64,000 bases of DNA, taken from contig CAZGXU010000001.1 of assembly GCA_964530075.1 (NCBI GenBank), positions 20,383 to 84,382 of the forward strand, given 5' to 3'. Below, one piece after another: positions 42,043 to 49,874 of the stretch. The notes under the pieces are model-generated. The model was not told the origin of the DNA and made no database searches. It was given only the letters and a program-made list of their open reading frames with translations. The translations under genes and the position numbers were made by a program. The stretch's first letter is position 1. The number at the start of each line of letters is the position of its first letter. Origin of the DNA: JANQEA01 sp964530075. Its GTDB lineage: Bacteria; Bipolaricaulota; Bipolaricaulia; UBA7950; UBA9294.

Positions 42043-44385
42043 CTAGAAGAACGCCACGGCGGCTTCTCCCGGCGGGTCGGTCGGCAGGTGGAGGAGGTAG
42101 TACTTCTTCCCCGCGACGAACTGCGCTTTGTGGATCCCGAACGAGACCGTCGCGCTCCCGGGGATGATGTAGAAGACCTCAGCCCCGTTCGCCCTGTAGC
42201 CCTTGCCGTAGGCGTTCGTCATCGTGATCGACGCGGCGGAGCCGCCCTCGCTTCCCGTCTGCGTCGAGTCGACAAGGAAGTAGAAGACCGAGTCGGGAAT
42301 CGGGACACCGTCCATCGTCAGCTGGCCGAACACGGCGAGTCCGTCGATGTCCGATTCCAGCACGACTTCGCTCACGGTGTCCGATGTGACGGTGACCTCG
42401 TCGGTGGCGCTACATCCGGTGTCGCGGACGACCGTCACGCGGTAGACGCCGGACCGGCTGACGGTGAGCGACTCGCTGCGGCCGACGATCTTCCCGAGCG
42501 TGTCCTCCCACGTCACCGTGTACGGGCCGGGGGAGCGCGCGATCGTCGCGGTCAGGGTGACTTCCGGGACGTCGAGTGTGAGGAGCCGATCGGGTCCCGC
42601 GTCGACGAGCGGCGGCTCCGTGTCCTCGACGACGACGACCGAGTCGCTCGACGAGCAGCCGTTGGCACCGGTGACGGTGACTGTGTAGGTCCCCGGCTCG
42701 TCGACCGTGATCGTCGCGGAACGGCAGATCGTGCTTCCGCTCGGCGTGGACCACTCGATGGCGTACGGCGCTCTTCCTCGCGAGATGTTCGCCGTGAGGG
42801 TGACCTCGCTGACGTCACACGTGAGGACGCCGCTGACGAGCGCGTCGACGACCGGCGTCTCGACGTCCTCGGTGACGATGACGGTTCCGGTCGACGAACA
42901 GCCGTTGGCGCCGGTCACCCGGACGGTGTATGTCCCCGCCTGGTCGACGGTCGTCACGGGAGCGTCCCCGATCACGGCGCCGGATGCGTTCCGCCACTCG
43001 TACGTGTAGGGGAGACTCCCGCCGGTCGCCGTAGCGCGGAGGTCCGTCTCGGTGGCGGTGCAGGAGAGGAGCCGATCGGCCGTGGCGTCCACCGCGGGGG
43101 CCCCGAGGTCCTCGGTGACGACGACAGTGGCCGTCGCTGAGCAACCGTTGCTCCCGGTGGCCTTCACGGTATAGGTGCCCGGTCTGTCGACCGTGATGCG
43201 CGCATCGCGGCCGATGACGCCGCCGCCCTGAATCCACTCGATGGCGTACGGAGGGCAAGTGCCCGATACATGGGCCTCGAGCGTCGCCTCGCGGAGTGCG
43301 CAGGTGAGTGCGTGATCGACGGTCGCCGTGACCGCGGGGCGGCCGAAGTCCGCTGCGACGATCACAGTGTCACTGACGAAGCACCCGTCGGCTCCGGTGA
43401 CCTTGACCGTGTAGGTTCCGGGCTCGTCGACGGTGATCGAGAGACCCCTCCCGACGACCCCGGCCCCCGCCCGCGTCCACTCGACGGAGCACGGCTCGCA
43501 CGACGGCTTGCCCGGGCAGAAGTCGGCGGTGAGCGTCACCTCGGGTCTCGCGCAAGTGAGGACCTGGTCAGCGCACGCGGCGACGGTCGGCTTGCACGTC
43601 GTCGGGGCACACGTCGTCGGGGCACACGGCCCACCGTCGACGGCGATTTCCTTGGGCGCCATCGCGCTCGTCTCGCAGGGCGACGCCGAAAAGTCCGTGA
43701 TCGGCAAGGGGTATTGCCAGGGGGAGGCGATGAGCGGATAGCGATCGACAACGGGAGCGTAGTACGGCTTGTCGCCGATCCCGTCGCAGTCGCCGTCGGT
43801 GCCCTGGTAGTCGCTCCAGTAGTTGCCCACCAGGCCGCAGTACCAGACGTTCCTGCCTTCCGGATCGTGGGCCGCGCGGGCGTTCAGAAGGAAGCTGTTC
43901 CTCGTGACGGTGTTCTCGCGGGAGCCGAGGGTCAGCTCGGCTCCGGTCCGATTCTCAGCGATGAGGTTTCCGGCGATCCCGTTGTCGTGAGAGTTCTCCA
44001 GCAGGATGCCGCGCTCGTTCCGGAGGAGCAAACAGCCTTCGATCGATCCGTTCGCGACGTCGAGGAGCCGGATCGCGGCTCCCGAAGCCGCTTCGATCAC
44101 GCAGTTGCGGATGACGAAGGACTGCGACGTGTGTTCGATGTTGATCCCGAAGTCCGCTCCGTGGGCGATGATCCGCCACCCCTCGATGACGTACGGCGAT
44201 TCCTCGGTCCCGCGTCCCGATACAACGCCGCTGTCGCAGGTGAATCCCGCATTTCCGTAGATGTAGATAGTCTCCCGATCGGTCCAGCAGCCAACGTCCT
44301 GGCCGACCTGACCGCTCGTCGGCAGGGCGGAGATGAGGGCCACCACGACCGAGACGCCGAGCAGAAAGCTCTTCCCGCGCATCAT
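42043..44385 (-). CDS. Secreted beta-helix (NosD-like) protein with five Ig-like repeats
   Basis: 780 residues. Signal peptide 1-25. Right-handed beta-helix (about 40-220) with NosD/PbH1-type turns (NGSIEGCLLLRNERGILLENSHDNGIAGNLI). A Cys/Pro/Thr linker CAPTTCAPTTCKPT follows, then five tandem repeats of about 80 residues (267-346, 347-426, 427-507, 508-587, 588-668). Each contains a Cys pair, a YxIEW-like strand, ITVDEPGTYTVKVTGANGCS and a VIVTEDxxxP junction; the fifth lacks the first Cys. The C-terminal 110 residues form a different beta domain. Likely a cell-surface adhesin or glycan-binding protein. Confidence 0.8.
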   Translation of the reverse strand: MMRGKSFLLGVSVVVALISALPTSGQVGQDVGCWTDRETIYIYGNAGFTCDSGVVSGRGTEESPYVIEGWRIIAHGADFGINIEHTSQSFVIRNCVIEAASGAAIRLLDVANGSIEGCLLLRNERGILLENSHDNGIAGNLIAENRTGAELTLGSRENTVTRNSFLLNARAAHDPEGRNVWYCGLVGNYWSDYQGTDGDCDGIGDKPYYAPVVDRYPLIASPWQYPLPITDFSASPCETSAMAPKEIAVDGGPCAPTTCAPTTCKPTVAACADQVLTCARPEVTLTADFCPGKPSCEPCSVEWTRAGAGVVGRGLSITVDEPGTYTVKVTGADGCFVSDTVIVAADFGRPAVTATVDHALTCALREATLEAHVSGTCPPYAIEWIQGGGVIGRDARITVDRPGTYTVKATGSNGCSATATVVVTEDLGAPAVDATADRLLSCTATETDLRATATGGSLPYTYEWRNASGAVIGDAPVTTVDQAGTYTVRVTGANGCSSTGTVIVTEDVETPVVDALVSGVLTCDVSEVTLTANISRGRAPYAIEWSTPSGSTICRSATITVDEPGTYTVTVTGANGCSSSDSVVVVEDTEPPLVDAGPDRLLTLDVPEVTLTATIARSPGPYTVTWEDTLGKIVGRSESLTVSRSGVYRVTVVRDTGCSATDEVTVTSDTVSEVVLESDIDGLAVFGQLTMDGVPIPDSVFYFLVDSTQTGSEGGSAASITMTNAYGKGYRANGAEVFYIIPGSATVSFGIHKAQFVAGKKYYLLHLPTDPPGEAAVAFF

Positions 44386-44938
44386 CGCCTCCTTGATCCG
44401 ATTTCAAACGAGGGGATATCGCATGTCCGTCCAGATCCGGAGTATAGTCCCCCTGCGGGCTTCGGTCCGTAACGCCCGTCACACTGGCGCTGCGACATCC
44501 GTCGCGTGGTGGGGTTCGTGCCGACGGATCGGCGGCCGCGGTCGGGATCGTTGTGGTCGCGAAGAACCGGACGACGGCGTCGTGGGCCGGCTTCCAAGTC
44601 GGGTGGAGTGAACGTTGCCTGTCGCGGTCGCAGGGATGGAGGAACGACGGACAGTCGTTGAGAGCGACCGGTCCGTCGAGAGCGATGACGGCGTCCTTGA
44701 TCGTCGCCTCCGAGGCCGGCCGCCCCCACGAGGTCATCCGGGATTGTCGAGCCCTCGAATGGAGCCGAGATCGTCTGCTCCTCTCTCTGTGGCTGTCACG
44801 GCGCGAGCGACGACAGGTCGGTGCGCGGGGTCGACCGACGGTCGATTCCGGCCTTCACAGTCTTGCCACATTCTCGCTTCGCCGTCTCCATGCCCGGAGA
44901 TCACCCTTCGAGCGGCTGAGATGGACATGGAGGTGACC
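44386..44938. other. Divergent intergenic region, 553 bases
   Basis: It separates the surface protein from the HtrA-like gene. A TATACT -10 on the reverse strand (44441-44446) may serve the surface-protein gene; no good -35 is seen. I find no convincing ORF, RNA or repeat in the rest. Confidence 0.4.
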
Positions 44939-46057
44939 ATGAGACGAAGGATCGTGCCTCTAATCGGAGTCGGGGCGCTCGTCGTCGCCGCCGTCGTGCT
45001 GACGCTCCGTGGGGATTCGTCGAACACGGCGGTGTCCTCGCCGACGTTGGAGGATCGGATCATCGCCGTCTATGAGGAGGCCGGGCCTTCGGTGGTCAAC
45101 ATCACCGGTCTGACCTACGTCAGTAACCCGTTCTTCGGAAGTGTCCCGCAGGAGGGGACGGGATCGGGGTTCGTCTTCGACGACCGCGGTCACATCGTCA
45201 CGAACTACCATGTCGTCGACGGGACGTACCAGTTGATGGTGACCCTTCCGTCGGGCGTCGAGTACGCCGCGGAGATCGTCGGGAGCGATCCGGGAAACGA
45301 CCTCGCCGTCCTCCGGATCGACGCCGGAGCCGATCTGCCTCCTCCTCTGGAGCTGGGGGATTCCGACGCCCTCCGCGTCGGGCAGTTCGTCATGGCGATC
45401 GGGGCGCCGTTCGGACTGGAGGAGACGCTCACGACCGGCGTCGTCAGCGCCCTCGGCCGGGTGATCGAAAGCCCGGAGGACGACCAGTTCATCGGCGAGG
45501 CGATCCAGACGGATGCAGCGATCAACCCGGGCAACTCGGGCGGACCGCTCCTGAACTTGGACGGCCAGGTCATCGGGGTCAACTCACAGATCCTCAGTAC
45601 GAGCGGTAGCTCCGCGGGGATCGGGTTCGCCATCTCCTCCAACACGGTGAAGCGCGTCGTCCCGGAACTGATCGATCACGGCCGGTATCTCCATCCGTGG
45701 ATCGGCATCCAGACGGTCGACCTCAACTCTTACACGGTCGCGATCTTCAGGAACGCCGGGGTACAGCTGCCGGTGGACAGCGGCATCCTGGTCGTCGGGT
45801 TCGAGTCCGACTCGCCGGCGGAGGACGCGGGGGTGAACGGCGGAGATCGCACCATCCGGTACGGCTGGTATTCGATCCCGGTCGGCGGGGACATCATCGT
45901 CGCTGTCGACGACAGGCCGACAAAGAAGATGGAGGACCTGCTGATCTACCTCGAGGCCGAGACCAGGATCGGTGACACGGTCCGACTGACGGTCCTCCGT
46001 GACGGGGTCGAGCGGAGGATCTCGGTGCGGGTGGCCGAGCGCCCGATGGAGGGCTGA
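44939..46057 (+). CDS. HtrA/DegP-type serine protease with PDZ domain
   Basis: 372 residues. N-terminal membrane anchor (about 5-23), trypsin-like domain with catalytic His in TNYHVVD, Asp in GNDLAVLRID and Ser in GNSGGPL, then a PDZ domain (about 255-365, starting HPWIGIQTV). The PDZ carries an unusual insert GVNGGDRTIRYGWYSIPVGGD before the IIVAVDDRPTKKMEDL strand. Envelope protein quality control. GGAGGTGACC precedes the ATG; a few in-frame ATGs just upstream lack such a site. Confidence 0.9.
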   Translation: MRRRIVPLIGVGALVVAAVVLTLRGDSSNTAVSSPTLEDRIIAVYEEAGPSVVNITGLTYVSNPFFGSVPQEGTGSGFVFDDRGHIVTNYHVVDGTYQLMVTLPSGVEYAAEIVGSDPGNDLAVLRIDAGADLPPPLELGDSDALRVGQFVMAIGAPFGLEETLTTGVVSALGRVIESPEDDQFIGEAIQTDAAINPGNSGGPLLNLDGQVIGVNSQILSTSGSSAGIGFAISSNTVKRVVPELIDHGRYLHPWIGIQTVDLNSYTVAIFRNAGVQLPVDSGILVVGFESDSPAEDAGVNGGDRTIRYGWYSIPVGGDIIVAVDDRPTKKMEDLLIYLEAETRIGDTVRLTVLRDGVERRISVRVAERPMEG

Positions 46058-46381
46058 TCGGTCCATCGAGCCGGCCTCCGCGAGCGTCCGTCTGACCTCC
46101 GATGTCGGAAGTTGCGACACTCCTTGGCGGTACGAGCGGCCCAGGAGGGACAGTAGTCGACGTCGTTCCGCTGGACGCGACGGGCGCGACGACGGCCCTA
46201 TGGGGAATATCGTATGCACTTCCGACGAGGCACGTGGTGAGGGGGTCGGGGACATCGGCCGTCTCCCTGCTCACCGGCTTCAAGGTCAGATTCCTGCCGT
46301 TCCGGCTCTGCCCGTTCTTCCTCACGGCGTCCGCCAGCCCGATCCTCACCGGCGGGACAGCCGGAAGCCCGAGATGGGGCA
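46058..46381. other. Intergenic region between convergent htrA-like and ROK genes
   Basis: 324 bases between 3' ends. I see no supported gene, promoter or strong terminator here; a 109-codon open frame lacks a ribosome site and protein-like composition. Confidence 0.4.
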
Positions 46382-47446
46382 TCAACCGGCCAGGAGACGG
46401 CGGGCGAGGGCGACGGCGCCCTGTTCGGTGACCTGAGTCCCGAGCGGGGTCAGGCGGACCTCGGGCGGGACGACGTTGAGGTGTCGGCGCATCTCACGCT
46501 GAATCGGTTCGAGCAGCTCGGGGTGCGCCAGCGCGATCCCGCCGCCGACGGAGATGATCTCGGGATCGTAGGCGTTCGCGATCGCTGAGAACCCGAGACC
46601 CGCGGCGAAGGCCGCGTCGTCGATGACGGACCGCGCAACGGGATCCCCTTGTGCCGCCGCTTCGAAGACCAGCGCGGGAGTCAGTCGGTCGACGAGGGCC
46701 TCGAACGCCGACGGCGCGTCAGCCCGGGCGAGAAGCCGGACCAGCTCGGATCCGCTCCGTCCGGCGTCCTCGAGGGCCAGTAGGCGCGCCCGAGCGTTTC
46801 CGACGATCCCGGAGCCGGAGGCGTAGGCCTCGACGCACCCTCGATTTCCGCAACCACAGAGGAGGCCGTCCGCGCGGGCCACGATGTGGCCGAGCTCGCC
46901 CGCGTTGCCGTCCTTGCCGAGGACGAGGCGCCCTCCGTCCCACGCCCCGACACCGAACCCTGTGCTGATCGTGGCGTACGCGAGGTGAAGCGCCGACTTG
47001 TCCGGGGCGTCCCTCCCGAGGCCGTAGTAAACCTCGCCGAGGACGGCGCCGTTGCAGTCATTGAGGAGATCGACCGGGCAGGAGAACGCCCGACGCAAGG
47101 GATCGACGAGCGGGATGAACCGCGGAAGCTCCCGGTGCGACTCGGCGAGACCGGCGGGGACGATGTTCGGCGGGCTCCACAGTCCGCCGTTTCGGATCGG
47201 ACCGGCCGAGATGACGCCGATCGCTCCGAGCCGAGGCCGACGCAGGCCGGACAGCGCCGCGCGGAGCATCCGCACCAGCTGCTCCGAGAGCCCGCGGTAG
47301 GTGCTTCCCTCGGCGGTGTAATCGATCGAGCCGGACGCCGCGTCGGTCGATTCGACCGATCGCTGGACCCGCCCGTCGGACGAATCCGCCACGACGAGCG
47401 AGATCTTGGTCCCGCCGATGTCGAATCCCGCGATCACATCGAGCAT
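46382..47446 (-). CDS. ROK-family sugar kinase (glucokinase-like)
   Basis: 354 residues. ATP-binding GFDIGGTKISLVV at the N-terminus, LLNDCNGAVLGE with the catalytic Asp, GNAGELGH, and the ROK zinc motif CGCGNRGCVEAYAS. Phosphorylates glucose, mannose or a related hexose released from oligosaccharides. The start at 47446 begins MLDVIAGFDIGG. Divergent from the ManC-like gene. Confidence 0.9.
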   Translation of the reverse strand: MLDVIAGFDIGGTKISLVVADSSDGRVQRSVESTDAASGSIDYTAEGSTYRGLSEQLVRMLRAALSGLRRPRLGAIGVISAGPIRNGGLWSPPNIVPAGLAESHRELPRFIPLVDPLRRAFSCPVDLLNDCNGAVLGEVYYGLGRDAPDKSALHLAYATISTGFGVGAWDGGRLVLGKDGNAGELGHIVARADGLLCGCGNRGCVEAYASGSGIVGNARARLLALEDAGRSGSELVRLLARADAPSAFEALVDRLTPALVFEAAAQGDPVARSVIDDAAFAAGLGFSAIANAYDPEIISVGGGIALAHPELLEPIQREMRRHLNVVPPEVRLTPLGTQVTEQGAVALARRLLAG

Positions 47447-47452
47447 GTCGCC

Positions 47453-47481
47453 ATCGTATCGGAAGCGCCGCCGTCGCACAA
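47453..47481 (-). promoter_or_regulatory. Promoter of the ROK kinase gene
   Basis: Reverse strand TTGTGC (47476-47481), 17-base spacer, TACGAT (47453-47458). Identical hexamers and spacing to the kinase-hopanoid operon promoter. Confidence 0.45.
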
Positions 47482-47489
47482 CGACGCGG

Positions 47490-47518
47490 TTGCGGCCCGG
47501 CGGCATCTTCTCGATAAT
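47490..47518 (+). promoter_or_regulatory. Promoter of the ManC-like gene
   Basis: TTGCGG (47490-47495), 17-base spacer, GATAAT (47513-47518), about 41 bases before the ATG, which has AGGGAGG in front. Confidence 0.45.
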
Positions 47519-47558
47519 CCTATCCAGGTCAGCGATACGGAAGGCAAGGGAGGAACGG

Positions 47559-48524
47559 ATGCATCACGCGGTGCTTCTCGCATGCGATCCGGGGGAGGGC
47601 CTTCGTCCGTTGACCGACAAGGACACGCCGACCGCCTTGTTGGCGCTCGGCGATCGGAGGACGCTCCTTCGACGGTCGATCGACCGACTCGTCGAATCGA
47701 TCCCTGTCTGGAACGTATGGGTGATCGTGCGGCCGGAGCATCGAGCGCGCGCCGCGGCGGAGCTTGAAGGAGCGATTCACGTCGCCGTCGATTCGGGCGG
47801 GCCGGTCGGCTCCTTGGTCGCGGCCCTGTCGGAGATCGTCTCCTCGGAGGGCGGACCCGCGACGGTCCTCGTGCAGCCCGCGACGCACGTCGTCGCGGAC
47901 GAGGTGGGATACCGGGAGCGCCTCGTTGCCGGTCTCGACGAGGCCTCGTCGAGAGGGACGGGTGTCTCGTTCACGGCCGCCAGCGGCGGGGGAGAGGAGG
48001 TCGCGACGGGGATCCTGGCGTGGCCGGCCGACCGGCTTCGCGAGCGGCTCGCGGCGGTCGCGCGGGGCGGTCCGGCATCGATTCGCGAGGCGCTGTCGTC
48101 GCTCGTGGGTGGGTCAATCGCCGTGTCGCTAGGCGACGTCGGCTGGCTGGACGTCTCCGACTGGGAGTCGATTCGACGGCTGCTCGAGTACGTTGAGAAG
48201 CCGTGGGGGCACGAACGCCTGTGGGCGCTCAACCGGCACTACGCCGGGAAGGTCCTGTTCATCGAGGCCGGCGAGAGCCTGTCGCTGCAGTACCACGAGA
48301 CGAAGGACGAGACGATCCGGATCGTCTCGGGGCGGATGCGGTTCCGAGCCGGGGCATCGGCCGACGCGCTCGAGACCGCGATCCTCGAACCGGGGATGAG
48401 CCGCGCCATTCCGCCACGCCTCTTGCACCAGATGGAGGCGCTCGAGGACTGCACCGTGATCGAGGTGTCGACCCCTCACCTGACGGACGTCGTCAGGCTC
48501 GAGGATCGTTACGATCGGGCCTAG
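47559..48524 (+). CDS. ManC-like protein: degenerate nucleotidyltransferase domain plus phosphomannose-isomerase-type cupin
   Basis: 321 residues; bifunctional ManC proteins are about 470. The N-terminal 200 residues follow the mannose-1-phosphate guanylyltransferase outline (LRPLTDKDTPTALLALGDRRTLLRRSIDRL), but the nucleotide motif GGxGTRLWP is replaced by ACDPGEGLRPL, so transferase activity is doubtful. The C-terminal 115 residues are a type II PMI cupin: EKPWGHERLWALN, GESLSLQYHETKDETIRIVSG, IPPRLLHQMEA. Likely converts mannose-6-phosphate and fructose-6-phosphate, which fits the mannoside genes nearby. Confidence 0.75.
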   Translation: MHHAVLLACDPGEGLRPLTDKDTPTALLALGDRRTLLRRSIDRLVESIPVWNVWVIVRPEHRARAAAELEGAIHVAVDSGGPVGSLVAALSEIVSSEGGPATVLVQPATHVVADEVGYRERLVAGLDEASSRGTGVSFTAASGGGEEVATGILAWPADRLRERLAAVARGGPASIREALSSLVGGSIAVSLGDVGWLDVSDWESIRRLLEYVEKPWGHERLWALNRHYAGKVLFIEAGESLSLQYHETKDETIRIVSGRMRFRAGASADALETAILEPGMSRAIPPRLLHQMEALEDCTVIEVSTPHLTDVVRLEDRYDRA

Positions 48525-48533
48525 CGGCGCGAT

Positions 48534-49874
48534 TCAGCCGGCGGTCCGTCGAGCGATCGTCTCCTTGTACCACTCGAAGCTCGCCTTCGGGATGCGCGCG
48601 CCGGTCTCGAAGTCGACGTAGATCAGCCCGAACCGCTTCCGGAGGCCGTACGACCACTCGAAGTTGTCGAGGAGCGACCAGACGAAGTAGCCGCGAAGCG
48701 GAATCTCAGCGCCGACGATCCGGGCGGCTTGCGCGAGATGGCGCCGGAGGTACCAGACGCGCTCCCGGTCCTGCACCCGTCCCTCGCGGTCGATGGAATC
48801 CGGGTACGCGACGCCGTTCTCTGTCACGTAGTAGCTCGGGAAGGCGTGGTCCCGATGGAGCCGATCGAACACCTCGTACAGGCCCTCGGGATACACCTCC
48901 CACCCCATGTCGGTCACCTCGCCTCGGGGACGGACCGCCTGCGGCGTGCCCTCGGGCCAGGCCGCCGCGCCGCCCCGTGCGACGTATCGGGTGTAGTAGT
49001 TCACGCCGAGGAAGTCGATCGGGACGGCGATCCGCTCGAGATCCCGCCCTCGGACGAACGAATCGAGGACGGAACGGTCGTACGGGACCTCGGCCGGGTA
49101 TCCGCGTCCGGAGAGGGGATCGAGGAAGGTGCGGTTGAGCAGGCCGTCGAACCGCCGCGCGGCGAGCTCGTCGCGATCGCTCGGCGAGGCGGCGTGCACC
49201 GGGTGAAGCACGAGCGTGATCCCGACCTCCGCGCCCGGCGAGGCCTCGCGCAGGATCGGCACGCTCCGACCGTGCGCGAGGAGGAGGTGATGGGTCGCGG
49301 CCAGCGCTTCCGGCTCGCTCCGATGGCCCGGGGCGTGGCGCCCCTCATAATGGCCGACGAAGGCGCTGACGAACGGTTCGTTCAGCGTAATCCAGTCCTT
49401 GACGCGATCGCCCAGCCTCCGGGCGACGACCTCCGAGTACTCGCAGAAGGCCTCGACTGTGTCGCGCGCCGGCCACCCTCCTCGGTCCTGAAGCGCCTGC
49501 GGAAGATCCCAGTGGTAGAGCGTCACGAACGGACGGATCCCGTTCTCCAACAGGCCGTCGACGAGGCGGTCGTAGAACGCCCATCCGGCCTCGTTGACGG
49601 GCCCGGTTCCGCGAGGCAAGACGCGGGGCCACGAGATCGAGAACCGGTAGGCGTCGAGGCCGAGATCCGACATCCATTCGACGTCCTCGCGCCAGCGATG
49701 GACGTGGTCGCAGGTGACGTCGCCGGCCGTCCCGTCCTCGATCGCCCCCGGTGCGCGGACGAACCGGTCCCAGATCGACTCCCCCTTGCCGTTCTCGTTC
49801 CACCCCCCTTCGATCTGATAGGCCGACGTCGCGGCCCCGAAAACGAAGCCCTCGGGGAAGCGAGCCCCGGTCAT
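48534..49874 (-). CDS. Family 1 glycoside hydrolase (beta-glucosidase type)
   Basis: 446 residues, the usual GH1 length. Acid/base E166 in TLNEP, nucleophile E352 in YVTENG, plus FVFGAATSAYQIEGG at the start and WSLLDNFEWSYGLRKRFGL near the end. Cytoplasmic (no signal peptide). Cleaves terminal beta-glucosides, perhaps beta-mannosides. ATGA overlap with the GH94 gene. Confidence 0.93.
   Translation of the reverse strand: MTGARFPEGFVFGAATSAYQIEGGWNENGKGESIWDRFVRAPGAIEDGTAGDVTCDHVHRWREDVEWMSDLGLDAYRFSISWPRVLPRGTGPVNEAGWAFYDRLVDGLLENGIRPFVTLYHWDLPQALQDRGGWPARDTVEAFCEYSEVVARRLGDRVKDWITLNEPFVSAFVGHYEGRHAPGHRSEPEALAATHHLLLAHGRSVPILREASPGAEVGITLVLHPVHAASPSDRDELAARRFDGLLNRTFLDPLSGRGYPAEVPYDRSVLDSFVRGRDLERIAVPIDFLGVNYYTRYVARGGAAAWPEGTPQAVRPRGEVTDMGWEVYPEGLYEVFDRLHRDHAFPSYYVTENGVAYPDSIDREGRVQDRERVWYLRRHLAQAARIVGAEIPLRGYFVWSLLDNFEWSYGLRKRFGLIYVDFETGARIPKASFEWYKETIARRTAG

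Noticed and set aside
42580..43580. Tandem similarity that could suggest a CRISPR or VNTR
   Set aside because: The periodicity is about 240 bases, in frame and protein-coding; it reflects Ig-like domain repeats, not a CRISPR array.
46102..46431. 109-codon + strand ORF between the HtrA-like and ROK genes
   Set aside because: No ribosome site, atypical composition, and it overlaps the 3' end of the ROK gene on the other strand.
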